From NCBI GenBank assembly GCA_016490735.1, contig JAEMWC010000004.1, positions 93,501-157,500 of the forward strand: DNA of 64,000 bases, in the 5' to 3' direction. The notes below the pieces were generated by a model. The model made no database searches and was not told the DNA's origin. It saw nothing but the letters and a program-made list of their open reading frames with translations. The DNA comes from Pachyseris speciosa. Its lineage: Eukaryota > Cnidaria > Anthozoa > Scleractinia > Pachyseridae. This document shows positions 1-11,805 of this stretch, in pieces (the stretch's first letter is position 1; each line of letters opens with the position of its first letter). The position numbers and the translations under genes are program-made.

Positions 1-1848
1 TGTTTGTGTGTCCCCTTAAGATGCATATAATATCTGCAATTAACAAATTGCAAAACTTTAACTTTAGAATTTGATATTTTCCATCTCGTGGTTTACAACG
101 TGAATTAACGAAATTTATTCAATAGACACTTACAACCGCCAATGTTTACTTTGTGGCTCTCGCAAGCCATAAAGACTGATCACGTTTATGCAACGTTTTA
201 CCACAACACAAGATTTCTATTGTATACAATCATTAAAGGAAGTTAAGACCCATTGTTTAGAAGGCCAGTAAAACAATCTGAACGGTAAAAAGGTATCTTT
301 TCGCCAATTTTTAGAATTATGCAAATGAATTTGACACCAACGATAATTATGTAAACACATGGATTTTCGTCAATTATGAGCTCGTGGTGTGTGGAAGCTG
401 AGGTGATACCCGCCAGTTTGAAGCGATGTAACAGTTCATTGCTCCTATGTGGTTTGTTTATCACGATTTAGAGCAAACGTTTGAGATTTCTTTCCATTCA
501 TTTGGTTAGTTTTCGATATGCAAACTAAGACTCAAGAGAAGGGTGTCTTCTAATCACGCTGGAATGCGTAAGAGTTTTTTGTAAGTTTCTATATTTTGTC
601 TGTGAACTAACTGAATACACCTTGTAACTTGTAGCGAAATAGAATTCAGTGAGCTAGATTTTTGCAGTCAGAGCGCGCGTGACAAATTCTGTGAAATTTA
701 CACTTTCGATCGCTATCAGTTCGGGCAGGTGAACCAAAATTCAATTTGTGCCTGTGGCGGCGCAAAAAGAAATAATTGGAAAATAATTATAGCATTTTTC
801 AAACATGTGTACAAAACCCTGTTCATGGTCAAAAGATAAAGGAAAACGTATTTTGGTCGCCAAGTCGAGAGGAACGCTTTTAGCGGGACTGCCTCTTAAG
901 TTGTTCAGGATTTATATGATTTGTACTGCAGTGAACCTTCTCTAGTTATTCTGAATTTCTTTCGAATGTTGGGACAGTTTTGTGGAAATAAATGACACTG
1001 AAAGGTTACCTTGATGAGCTAATGATCAAGAAAATATGATAGCAAGGTGGTCCGCCTGAGTTTTCAGGCCTTTTATTTTCAGAGGAAGACCGCTTTCCAA
1101 ATGTACTTTTAGATTTTAGATTTAGGTTTGATCTAATGTATCCACTCGGAGGGTGGATTCTTTAGATTCATAATCCATTTGCGGATTTTAGTAAAGAAGC
1201 GCAAAGTCACTTCACTTCACTTCATTTTATTTTTGGACTTACATTTTGAAATTGCAATATTAGCATAGAAAAGAAAAAAAAAATACATATATAACAATTA
1301 AAGTTGACAGTGGTGTATAGTTTGTGCAGGGAGGCTAATAGAACCGCGAGGGTATCGAGTCAACCTCCATCTCGTTTGAGTGAACATAAAGAAAAACATG
1401 GAAGTAGAGGCACGGATTAGTAAAGGAAAGAGCGAGAAGATTGTGGAAACTTACGTTTGATATTGCTGAGATAGAACATAGTTTTTAATACTTTTGTAGA
1501 AAGCAAATTGATTTAGATCTTTAAACTTGTATGGTATTTCTTGCCAAAGATCAATGACAATAAATGCGATCATTTGTTTGTTAGTATTTGTTTTTACTCA
1601 GAATTTGTGTAGATTTTGATTGGCCGCATACCTGGTGTTATAATTATGTACGTTGCTGGCATACTGGAAAAACTGGTTAAAGAGTTCTGGCAAAATACCT
1701 TTGTGCCATGCATGTATAACTTTGAGAGCATGCTGGCGATATACATTTAGTTACGGTTAACATTTCCAAGATGTTAAGTAAAGGTAGAGCATTGTCGGTA
1801 TTTTTGCCGGATAGAGTTGCAAAGAAGTTTGTATTTTTTTATTTTATT

Positions 1849-1879
<31 letters not shown>

Positions 1880-2297
1880 CTTTTTGGGTTTTGCATAGTT
1901 TGAGTTTTTGGATTAAAAAATCGGGATTTGGATTTTCCCAAAGAAACGCACCCTAAATGTCACTTAAATAAACTGAGGTAAAATACTTAATGGTTAGAAG
2001 ACTCCAGTTTTGTACAATATCTTAAGCAGCTGCAAACAAGAATTATATAAGAACGGGATTGAAACCCATGGCGCAAGACACTGAGTAATTTCAATCGGAC
2101 CTATCAAGTCAAAGTAGGTCTGATATGGTCTGATTATTTTTTAGGCTTCTTATGAAAACTGATTCATTTTCTTTTCAATGTTTTGCTAATGTCGTTTCTG
2201 AGCTCAGGGGGTAGAGTTATTTTAACCCAGGAGTCAGACAAACTCGTATGAAGGCTATGTATCGTCCGTGTACTGACGGTTAGTTAGAAGTGTTTAC
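1..2297. other. No gene recognised; AT-rich flank
   Basis: I see no open frame with protein-like composition and no clear splice-flanked exon here. It holds simple sequence: a TTCACTTCACTTCA-type tract near 1,205, an A-rich tract near 1,268, and a (TTTTG)n run at about 1,850-1,880. The minus-strand coiled-coil gene that starts to the right must end in this stretch or beyond the window edge, but I could not place its last exon or its polyadenylation site. Confidence 0.5.
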
Positions 2298-3898
2298 CTT
2301 CAAAGATGTTGTTCTATTGAGTTCATTTAACAAAGTGGTGAGGCCAACATCTCTTTTACCCAGCCTTTCGTCTGTATCATTCAACTGTGAAAGGAGAAAA
2401 AAAAAATCAGAATGGTACTAAAGAGTTTAGATAGCACTATGGACATTTTAGCCGAGAAGTGTACGTATCTAATAACAAAAGCTAAGTCTTACCTTTTGCA
2501 ATAGTGTTGAGTTGAGATCGCTTATCGTAGATTTTACATTGATTGCTTCTGTAACAAGGTTTGCGATTGTGCTGTTCCACTGTAAATTGAAAATTATGCA
2601 AGGTTGGCAAATGCCAGTAAGCTAATTTATCCCCCAAACATATAAACACACTGATAGAGACTAGAGAACAGCAATGGTAACAAGATAAAAATAACGACAA
2701 CACTACCCCGACAAAAGCGCCAGAACAACAAAAACGACAACAATTACAAAATTCTTATAATATACTATCGTAACAGCATGTACCTACCATGGATAGAACG
2801 CCATTGGTTCTGGTTTCGTAATCGTCCAAATCTTTCACTGTTTGACCAGCAATTGCATAGTAAGTTGTGGCATTTAAACCAAGCTGTTGCAACTGTGTGA
2901 AAATTATAATATTAAATAAAAATAAACAAATAACCAGCCATTATCACTTTCTTGAGTAGTTTATGGTGTCTACGGTACAAGTTAAAGTAAGCTAGCAATA
3001 ACTTCTTCTAAAAATCATTATATATAACAAAAAAAAAAAGAAAAGAAACTGAGAAGGAAAAACAGTAGTTTTGCTTGAAATATCACTTACTCATGCAAAA
3101 ACTCACTATAGCCTTTTCATGTTGTCCGTGAAAATAAGAATTAGGTCATTCCTTTAAGGGCAGCGGGGGAATAGAGCAATATAAATAACGTAGAGCATTT
3201 GTGCTCCGCTAGAAAGATTTGAGACTTTAATAAAGTGATTATTATTGCAGAGCCACTTATCCACTCAAGAAAATAAACGTACTCTCTCTACAACTTGAAC
3301 TTATACTATAGACAGACGTTTTGAATTTGGTTATCAATATTCCAAACCCCTGACTGAATTGTAACGATAGGAAATCAATGTAAATTAACTACTGCCGATT
3401 TAAGTTTTACTTACAGTCTTAGAAAAGTCCTCATTTTTCTTTTCCAATACAATGAGTTTTGCCTCGACTTGTTGAAGTTGGCTTGAGTTTGCCATCTGCA
3501 ATAATAGTAAAATATTATTAAGCGATAAAAAGAGAAAGTTGTAGGTTAAATTGAACTACTCCCGATTTAAGTTTTACTTACAGTCTTAGAAAAGTCCTCA
3601 TTTTTCTTTTCCAATACAATGAGTTTTGCCTCGACTTGTTGAAGTTGGCTTGAGTTTGCCATCTGCAATAATAGTAAAATATTATGAAGCGATAAAAAGA
3701 GAAAGTCGTAGGTTAAATTGAACTACTGCCCGATTTAAGTTTTACTTACTGTCTTAGAAAAGTCCTCATTATTCTTTTCCAATACAATGAGTTTTGCCTC
3801 GACTTGTTCGATAATAGTAAAATATTATTAAGCGATGAAAAGAGAAAGTCGTTGGTTAAATTGAACAGCGTTAAAGACACAGCACACCAAAGAAAACG

Positions 3899-3945
<47 letters not shown>

Positions 3946-5880
3946 TCTGCCTAGCTCAAGCTTAAGGGGTTTTACTTACCTCTTTCCTCAAATTTTCAGT
4001 TTCGGTTTTGAGGGTCTTGTAGTAGTCTTCAAGGTCTTCCATTTGCTTTGATCTCAACACCTGGATTAAGAGGAAGGGAGGTAGACCTAAATTATTCACA
4101 ATTTTCGAGTGACATGTACATAGGCAACAACTAATACATCCAGCGAAACATTTGGGTCATTGCATGGAGGTGTAGCATATAACAACATCGCAGACGCTTA
4201 AAAATGTAACAAATGTTGCTTCTTATATGTTCCATCGCCAAGGAGAGTGCATAGCTAGATTCATTTCTACGTGAATCCGAAAACATGACCAGGCACTTTA
4301 GCAGGGAATTGGCTGTCGGCGGAGTGTATTTAAAGTCGTCAGAAATGGCAGGAAGACTGCAATATTAGAAACTGGTAACTGTTGATAGGAAAGGCAGTGC
4401 CGTCAAGATGATCATTAGGAGGTCAGGAATCTCCAAGAAAGAAAAGAAGACAAAGCAGAAGGAAGCAAACGGGATCTACTCCTCCGACCCTAGCAAGTAA
4501 TTAAAGTGCCGATACTGGGATGGCGTGGTGGAGAGGATCCGAAGTTGAGCTAGAATACATACATGCATACACATACTTCATTTACTTTAAAATATTAGGA
4601 AGACCTGGTCAGTGAGGCTAGTGAGTGTGGGCACAGAAATACATTCTTGTAGAACGTGTTTCCAAGTTGAGTGTGTGCAAGTTCTAATCTACTGCGAGCA
4701 TGGAGCTACAGGAATCTCTGATAAATTCTACCGTTGTTCCCTCTAGCACTATTTGATGATTGAATTAACACTCCTTCGTAGCTTAGTCTTGGACGTCGTT
4801 GGAATTAAGTGGCTAAGCACAAGGCGTTTTTAATGTGAGGGCCGACATAGCACTGTACTTCGTAAAAAGTGGTAAGCTCAACAAGACGAAGAGGAGTATA
4901 GGAGTATTTTGGAGTCCTAAAAAGGTGAGTGGGTCAGACAGTTAGGAGCTTTCATTCAGTTTGAACAACATCGAACCAGAGAAAAGACGTAGTCCACCAT
5001 CTTTTTGGTTGTAATCAAAGCACTATACAAGAGAAGAGAGCTCTTCTCATGTCTACCTGCCCAAGTTGGACTAAACTGCGTGGCAGGCGCTAGAAATGGG
5101 AAGGGAAGGTGGGAAGCGGGCGCGCGCGAGGAAAAGGAAGTGCCTGCAGCAACGCGATTGTTACTTCAATTCCGCCCCCTGATTAATATGTAAATTAAAG
5201 ACATTTTTGCACATGGCAAGAAATGAGGGACACCAGGGGACGGAGTCACTTCAGAGCAGTCTCGAGAGCTGTCAATGATTTTCTTCTTTTTTTTTTTAGC
5301 AAGATGCTATTGGATGATCGTTGCTATGGAAATTTGCAGGGATCCAAAATGAAAATAAAAAAGATGACAGCCCTGTCGAGTAATCTACGGTTTTCTACAA
5401 CAGCAAAGAAATAAAGATAATAGAGAAAATTTTGTGTGAATGATATATGAAATGAATCATATATGAACTGCGGAAATGAAATCAAATGAAGAATGATCCT
5501 CGCAGTTGTGAACGCAATTTATGCAATTGCGAAAAGAAGCCTGAAAAAAAATTCAGGACTTCAACGGGGTTCGAACCCGTGACCTCGCGATTACCGGTGC
5601 GATGCTCTAACCAACTGAGCTACGAAGCCACTGACGTTGGGAGCAGGTCAATTGTGGGTTCATATGTTCCCGTGAAAGAAATGAGTGTGAATGATATATG
5701 AAATGAATCATATATGAACTGCGGAAATGAAATCAAATGAAGAATGATCCTCGCAGTTGTGAACGCAATTTATGCAATTGCGAAAAGAAGCCTGAAAAAA
5801 ATTCAGTTCATATATGATTCATTTCATATATCATTCACACTCATTTCTTTCACGGGAACATATGAACCCACAATTGACCT

Positions 5881-5921
<41 letters not shown>

Positions 5922-7878
5922 ATCGCACCGGTAATCGCGAGGTCACGGGTTCGAACCCCGTTGAAGTCCTGAATTTTTTTTCAGGCTTCTTTTCGCAATT
6001 GCATAAATTGCGTTCACAACTGCGAGGATCATTCTTCATTTGATTTCATTTCCGCAGTTCATATATGATTCATTTCATATATCATTCACACTCATTTCTT
6101 TCACGGGAACATATGAACCCACAAATGACCTGCTCCCAACGTCAGTGACTTCATAGCTTAGTTGGTTAGAGCATCGCACCGGTAATCGCGAGGTCACGGG
6201 TTCGAACCCCGTTGAAGTCCTGAATTTTTTTCAGGCTTCTTTTCGCAATTGCATAAATTGCGTTCACAACTGCGAGGATCATTTTTCATTTGAGAGAAAA
6301 TTTTGTTATTTTAATGGATTTTTTCTAAGTGTCGCTACGAATTGCGCACGCGTGTCCCTCATTTCTTGCCATGAAAACTAAATGACGATACAAATAAAAT
6401 GTGCAGCAAACCGTGTCAGGTCAGTGAAATCGGTAAGGAAAGACTACAAACAATGATTGAGTCAAAGCTTTTATTTACCTTTCTTAAAAAAGTAAAACTG
6501 GAGGAAATTCCACTTGCCGAAGGCAATCTCCGCTGAGGCATATGGAATACCTTTCCTCTTCAATGTCAGACAGATTTTCAGTTTTCCCCGCCAGATTGAA
6601 CGCGGACAAACCCATAGCCTTTGTTAGTTGATGCCTCTGGTAAGTGGAGCTATAGCCAGCTCACAGTCTACTTGGGTTTGTTTATTGCTTCGTTCCAGTA
6701 ATACAATTAAGCAACTGGAAGATGAGATTTTTGCGGACAGCCGTGGACAAACCTGTCACCAAGTCTTCACCGCCATTTTTTGCTGTTCTTTTTGGTTAAA
6801 TCCGAGGCCGTTATTTTCTAACCTCAGCGATGTCTTCTTTAAACAGTGCTCGAAGTCTCCTAACAGCTCAATCGCCAAGTTAGTTTTGACTTGAGAACAA
6901 CCGATCAAGTTACTCAGGATGTTGCGGAATCAGTGTTAACCAATCAGAACACCACATTAAGTCCGCGATTGAAATTTAGTTAATTCTAACCAATAGCAAT
7001 GTTTGCGTCCCAAAACGGGACGTAAAATACTCAACAAACAATGGCTTTGCTGCAGGCGCTTCCTTTTCCCTTCCGCCGCGCTCCTCTCGCTTCGCGCGCG
7101 CCCGTTTTTCCTCTTCCCTTTTCCTTCCTAGCGCCTGCTACGCAGGCTAAAGTTGGACTGGCAGCAACGGTTCATGGCAAAGTGGGTACCTTTTTGCAGT
7201 GGTGCAGCTCGAAATTTGTTGCTTGCGACAATTTTGTTGCCACATCAGCAATAAGGCTGTTGCAGAGTCTAGTAAGTATGGAAGTGACTAAGACAGTTAC
7301 TATGGAAATTAATGAGAGGTTTTTTCTTTTAAGTGTGTTGATTCAGAAGGCATAGATGTAAATCCCTTCGGCTCTTGCAAACTGTGCACCTCAGTGTATC
7401 TTAATATTAATGACTGGATGGTGCTCCTTCTTTGGCCACGGATTCATCTCTTCTGTACATGTGTGTTTCAAATTTCCTGTCAATTTGCGAGCATACGGAG
7501 ATCTGTCTTAAGCCCCGGCTACCCGGGAAATGTTTGGTGACCACTTCGTCAAATATTGTTTGGTGAGCAAACATTTTATCGTTTGGCCACTTTGTTTGGT
7601 CTTGTTTGATCGTGTTTGTTCGTGTTTGGTAACCTTTTGGCAGGGCTTCAAACATCAACATGTCTGGACACCAAACAATGTTGGATGATATCTGATCACC
7701 AAACAGAAGGTTAAAATCTTGATAAGATATATTATCACTAAACTAAATTTATACACGGAATACTCCTGTTTTCTTACCAGAGACTCCTGAAACTTGGTCA
7801 TATTTTCTTCCAAAGATTTCATCATCGCAAACAATTCAGTATTAGCAGACGGCTTCGCCTCCAGCGAATGCGTCGAAG
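2298..7878 (-). CDS. Multi-exon gene for an extracellular coiled-coil protein (seven intact internal/3' exons)
   Basis: Seven minus-strand exons fit GT/AG rules. In transcript order they are 7,778-7,878 (101 nt, entered in phase 1), 3,980-4,060, 3,582-3,662, 3,415-3,495 (81 nt each), 2,788-2,892 (105 nt), 2,493-2,579 and 2,298-2,384 (87 nt each). All after the first are phase 0, so any of them could be skipped without changing frame. They encode helical, charged sequence with leucine spacing typical of coiled coils, for example 'EDLEDYYKTLKTETENLRKE' and 'VEAKLIVLEKKNEDF'. Several N-glycosylation sequons (NMT, NAT, NST, NDT, NRT) suggest the segment is outside the cell. The phase-1 entry matches the donors of the A and B membrane exons to the right, so the likely product is a type II membrane protein with a coiled-coil ectodomain. 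I did not recognise a named family. The 3' end is not resolved. Confidence 0.72.
3415..3809 (-). repeat. 167-bp tandem triplication carrying a coiled-coil exon
   Basis: The segment with the 81-nt exon and its flanking intron is present three times, with exon left edges at 3,415, 3,582 and 3,750. The first two copies are almost identical and keep both splice sites. The third (3,750-3,809) lacks the first 21 exon bases and the acceptor AG, so it is probably not spliced in. Removing or adding one copy would change the coiled coil by 27 residues without a frame change. Confidence 0.85.
3899..3941. repeat. Poly(A) tract
   Basis: An uninterrupted run of about 43 A residues lies in the intron between coiled-coil exons. 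No target-site duplication or retrotransposon body was recognised next to it, so it may be a simple slippage tract. Confidence 0.9.
4061..5059. other. Intron sequence, nothing recognised
   Basis: This is the left part of the long intron between the coiled-coil exons ending at 4,060 and starting at 7,778. No coding exon, repeat or RNA gene was seen. Confidence 0.5.
5556..5629 (-). tRNA. tRNA-Thr-like sequence (GGT), probably the head of a SINE-type repeat
   Basis: A 74-nt cloverleaf-like sequence has good A- and B-box regions (tagctcagttggtta and ggttcgaac), a pairing acceptor stem and a pairing T stem. The expected anticodon is GGT. The anticodon arm is irregular: the stem pairs only with an 8-nt loop, and position 33 is C rather than T. 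With two more copies next to it sharing the same long tail, it is better read as a tRNA-derived repeat than as a working tRNA gene. Confidence 0.5.
5896..5969 (+). tRNA. tRNA-Thr-like sequence, second copy (inverted)
   Basis: Nearly identical to the copy at 5,556-5,629 but on the other strand, followed by the same tail ('tttttttcaggcttc' onward). The seven-pair acceptor stem closes here with one G-T wobble. It has the same enlarged anticodon loop. Confidence 0.5.
6147..6220 (+). tRNA. tRNA-Thr-like sequence, third copy
   Basis: This copy is direct to the one at 5,896, about 251 bp downstream, with the same leader and tail. It starts GAC rather than GGC and has 'agctta' for 'agctca' in the A box, so it is the most diverged of the three. 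Confidence 0.45.
7500..7690. repeat. TGTTTGG-rich repeat tract
   Basis: The heptamer TGTTTGG or a close variant occurs about eight times, with inverted CCAAACA copies at the right side (near 7,670 and 7,700). It begins near a 'ccccggctacccggg' palindrome. It looks like part of a short foldback or MITE-type repeat, but no target duplication was identified. Confidence 0.45.
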
Positions 7879-8768
7879 CTGATCATACAGGGTAGTTTGT
7901 AAAGAAACATTAAATGAAAAATCAAAGAGCAATAACTTCTGTAACTAAAAGGTATTTGCACTTACATTAAAAGAAGACTTCTTGTAACCAACTTTTATAA
8001 CCTGCATGTAAATTTCGTGCCGCCCTTTGGGAGGGATAACTTAATATATACCACAGCCAAGAGTCACGATTAAGTGTTTTTTCCTATCAAAAACGCGTTA
8101 GTAGTTCGTAAGAGCTAAGAACTAATTTTGCGTCTTTTTGACGCTGACAAATGCCTGCAAAGGAGTGGCTGACAAGTAATTTAGTATGTGTTTTGTTCCA
8201 TCGCCGTTCGGAACAGTCCACTTCTGTTATTTAATGCCAATAAAAATTCATGTCACACAGTTTTGGCGGTGCTTGCGTAATTCCCGTCTTTAATTAATAT
8301 ACTGGAACTTGAAAACGAGAAAAGAAAAGTACTGACTGATGAAGGATCAAAGCGAGGCTTTCAAAGAAACGGGAATCGGGATTAAACTAGACTCTTTTTT
8401 CAATGTAACTGCAGTTTCTTTCATCTAGTTTCGCCTTAAGGGTTTTTTTTTTTGTCAATAAAGTAGCTCTAATTATAGCCCAATTCCGTTCTTTTAGGTG
8501 TAATCCAGGTATAAAGTTATTAACAGGTTGAATTTTAGACTTAAGGCTACGACTTAGCTCGTCTATGATGTGCCACAACCACTTTAATTTAGGAGACTGG
8601 GAAGTAATATGCCAAAATATTTAATATCTGAAAACATCAACAAATGCCATTGAATTCGAACGATATTGATTGAATAGTGCTTCGACAAGGTTCCTTTGAG
8701 ATAAAATGCAATCGCTAACAAACAAGCAATGAATAACACAACCAAGCTCAGAGAACGAGCTTTATTTT

Positions 8769-9674
8769 CTACCGGATAGGTGGCTCGTGTTCATGCATAC
8801 CGGTGTTTCGGTTAATTTGGGAATTTGTTGCGTAACATGGGTCAACAATAATAGCTGATATGTTGCCACGCAAATCAGTGTTATGCCAAAGGCGACCACT
8901 CTGACGAAAGCCGCTTGTTCTATAACTAAAAACACGTAACCTTTCAATTTCAGTTGACAAGTTTAAAAAGAGGTCCAAAATTGAAAATCTGTAAAATTTG
9001 GACCAAATAACGCGCCACATGGGAGGTACAAGCTAAGCGACGTTCAACAAAATTGTTAAGTGTCGTGAAAGTGATTTAAGAACTTTATGTGCGTCAATGT
9101 ATAAAGCCACTTTAATGGCGGTAAAGAAACCTGCCAACAAAAAACAAAATAAAAAAATATATAAAAAACAATAATCGTTAGACGCCATTCGAACGAACTA
9201 AGTTTAAAACGGTAAAAGAGTAGAAGTGGTACAAGTCTTAAAATATAAGGCATTTTTAGAATTGTTTTCGATGTACCTTGCTCCTTTGTACACGCACATC
9301 GATCGCCAACTTTCCCAAATAACTTACATCAGCACTGTTAACGTGAATGCAGTGACCGACACCAAGCATACTAGTGCTATAACTAGTACCACTATGCGAT
9401 TTGTAACCGTGCTCGCCACTTTTGCCTCGGTTAAGTCAACATAGCCTTCGTGGATGATCTGTTGTTGATCGGGTAAGCTCCAGTTGAATCTGTGATGTCC
9501 GAAGTTTTTGTATACACGATGGCCGCCGTAACGAGGCGCATCAAGAGCCACTTTGTTCTTTTCGTCGCCATCCTGACACCAGTTTTGGAAAACAGGATTC
9601 ACAACGAAAAATTTCAATTTGCCCGGTGGGGGCTTAGTTGGTGGAACTCGGGGTGACAGTGGCCTGAAAGCCAT
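8769..9674 (-). pseudogene. Type A membrane-protein gene, copy A1 (disrupted)
   Basis: Exon 1 is 9,277-9,674 and candidate exon 2 is 8,769-8,919. Exon 1 starts 'MAFRPL', keeps the 'VVNPVFQNWC' motif and most of the membrane helix, then has a 4-bp insertion (ttac on the plus strand) that puts a stop right after the helix ('TVLM*'). Exon 2 is one base shorter than in all other copies. The insertion also creates a perfect GTAAGT donor at the end of the helix, but in phase 2, which does not fit the next known exon. It is the copy nearest the coiled-coil exons, so it may once have been their first exon. Confidence 0.75.
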
Positions 9675-11442
9675 TTACGTGAGCTGCCGGTGGTTGATGG
9701 CGTGAAGAAATTGAAGATCGGAATCATCAAAACCCGAGACAATCCCTCGCAACCGGAATTATGCCCTGGCTGTGGCTTTCGATACTTTCCTTTCCCGTTA
9801 TGAAAACAAGGTGCGTGTTGAACAATTTTAATGACTTGCTACGTTAATAAATAGACCAAACAAAGGAATGCTAAAGGTAGCCGAAAAGTTGAGAAGTGTT
9901 ATGGGCTTCGTAAAACTTGTATTGACATGTTAATGAGCATCGCCCCACAATCACATAAACAAATATTTGTGATTTAGAGCACCGTTACAGTTCCCTGAGG
10001 CTTCTTAGAAGGACCATCTGTGAGATTCGTGAAGATTGTGTGTTGGTTTGCATGCTGAGTATTGTAGCTAAAGGAAAACAAGTAACTGTTCGGGTGAAGC
10101 GACTGAGATGGCCGCCGGTACAAGTGTAGTCAATTTGCTATCAGACTGCAAAAGCAGCATACATAGAAAACACAGGGCGGAGGAAGACGCACATCGAATA
10201 AGCAGCGCTCAGGTTGTTCCTAAAATAATCGTCTCCCAGACAAACCGGCTGTCGATGTAATTTTGTTAACTTTTGTGTAAATATTACGCTCGGCAGCAAG
10301 TGAGTGCTGTAAGTTGGATCGTTTTTTTAAAACCATTTTAATTCCAAAAATTTCAACAAAAATTAAGGAACAAAAATGAAATATAATAAATCCATCTTTA
10401 TGATAAAAAGTAAAAAAAAAAATTATAATAAATAAATAAAAATTAAAATTAAAAAGGCTAGCAAGCCGCATAGCCTTAATTTAGAAGTTTGACTACTTTC
10501 TTGTAAACTGTTCTGGAAATGAATGTTGACAGTTTCTACACGACTCGTGTTTACAAATGCTATGGACGCTTGTGATTTGTTTCTATTACCTTCTTTGACA
10601 ACGATTCCCTGACAGAACATTGATAACCTTTTAAAAACAAACTTTCACTGCGGCACAAAATGGTGGTGTACTTTGACCTGACACAGACTCCTCAATACGT
10701 TTATCATACAAGTGATACAAACCGAGGCCCCATAGGGAAATAATACGGAAATACAATTTGTACTAAGCTCTTACTCAGTGCACTAGAAGTGCTCGCATTA
10801 GCTCAGCTGTTGTACGAGAACGTTAAAACATCCATTGTTGACCTTACAGCCTCTTGCCAGTTAAATCGGGCCATTTACTAACGGTATTTAAAATATAACT
10901 TGACAATTCGGTAAATGCGCGACAAGGAAAAGTTTTTCTTTTATATTTTTTTCCACTGAATCATAACAAACTAGTCTCAGGCGCTGTCTTGTTAACCTTA
11001 GCCTCGGGATCTACGCATGTAAATATCTTCATCCCACTGAGAGTCCTTTTTACGTGTGTTGCTTTTTTTTTCTGCACATGTCCACCACGAAAACTGGTTC
11101 TCAAAAATTCTACCCGTAGCTATCACCGGTACCTAAATACTCGCTATGTTGCTTATCTTTCAAAAATTGACGGATGTCTTCTACTTTTTTCGAATATCTT
11201 TTGAAAACCGTGTAATGAAAGATCAAATATTTCAGGACAAGGATACAAAAGCAGGGCTTCCGTTCGAAGGGTCACCATTTGGTAATGGGGAATGGCGATC
11301 CTATGAATCAACCGAACCCACATCATGTCACCCAGGGATTAACTGAACGCATCGTGATCAATCTTTTGTGCGCCTTTTATAACATTTGGTTTTGGTTTCC
11401 CACGTCATCAGTGTTCAGTGTTCCTTCCCAAGTCCTCAATAA

Positions 11443-11476
11443 CCCCTCCCCCAACCCCCTTACTCCCACCCCCACC
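11443..11476 (-). other. G-quadruplex-capable intronic tract (representative of seven)
   Basis: On the coding (minus) strand the tract reads as four or more G-runs separated by 1-3 bases. Equivalent tracts lie at about 19,874-19,907, 24,278-24,307, 28,720-28,752, 33,936-33,968, 38,350-38,380 and 43,569-43,602, always about 330-370 bp downstream of the B exon-1 donor. The B3 and B6 tracts have some G-runs broken. A role in splicing or transcription is only a guess. Confidence 0.7.
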
Positions 11477-11805
11477 TAAAGAAAAAAGAATGAAAAGAAT
11501 TAAATGAAAAAGACTATCCTTAGTAGGACATCCTCATCCTTTTTAAAATCAGCTGCAACCACAGGTAACTTTTTAGGTTCTTTGGTTTAAAGTGAGGCAT
11601 ACATTCATATATTCTTTTTTTCCAAAATAAACAGAACAACACCACACGCAAAGATTGCTTGAGGGAGCCAATAATTAAAAAATTGGTCTGATTAGAAATT
11701 CAAAACTGTAACAATCAATAGCTGCAAAAAGAAAATGCCAGAAACGCGATCTTCTTACAACTGGTTGATCTTTTTCGTACCCAAAAATCAAAACGATTAG
11801 CCTAC

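Larger units (their letters stand above)
5060..7165. repeat. Nested inverted-repeat structure with tRNA-derived repeats at its core
   Basis: Outer arms at about 5,060-5,150 and 7,053-7,165 are inverted copies: both carry a 'gcaggcgct' core and a GC-rich 'gcgcgcgc' stretch. Inside them, 'tggcaagaaatgagggacac' near 5,213 is inverted near 6,352. Inside that, a tRNA-like sequence with its tail (5,440-5,760) faces an inverted copy (5,800-6,050) and a further direct copy (6,060-6,290). It sits in the long intron of the coiled-coil gene. The layout suggests a foldback element or several MITE/SINE insertions nested in one another. Confidence 0.65.

Noticed and set aside
5486..6039. Two identical 71-residue frames on opposite strands (5,486-5,701 plus, 5,824-6,039 minus)
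   Set aside because: They are the two arms of the inverted tRNA-like repeat read in the same relative frame, running antisense through the tRNA-like sequence.
8762..8947. Hydrophobic 61-residue frame at A exon 2 of copy A1 ('ITLICVATYQLLLL')
   Set aside because: The frame is closed by a stop in most other copies. The other frame is open in the other six and phase-matched.
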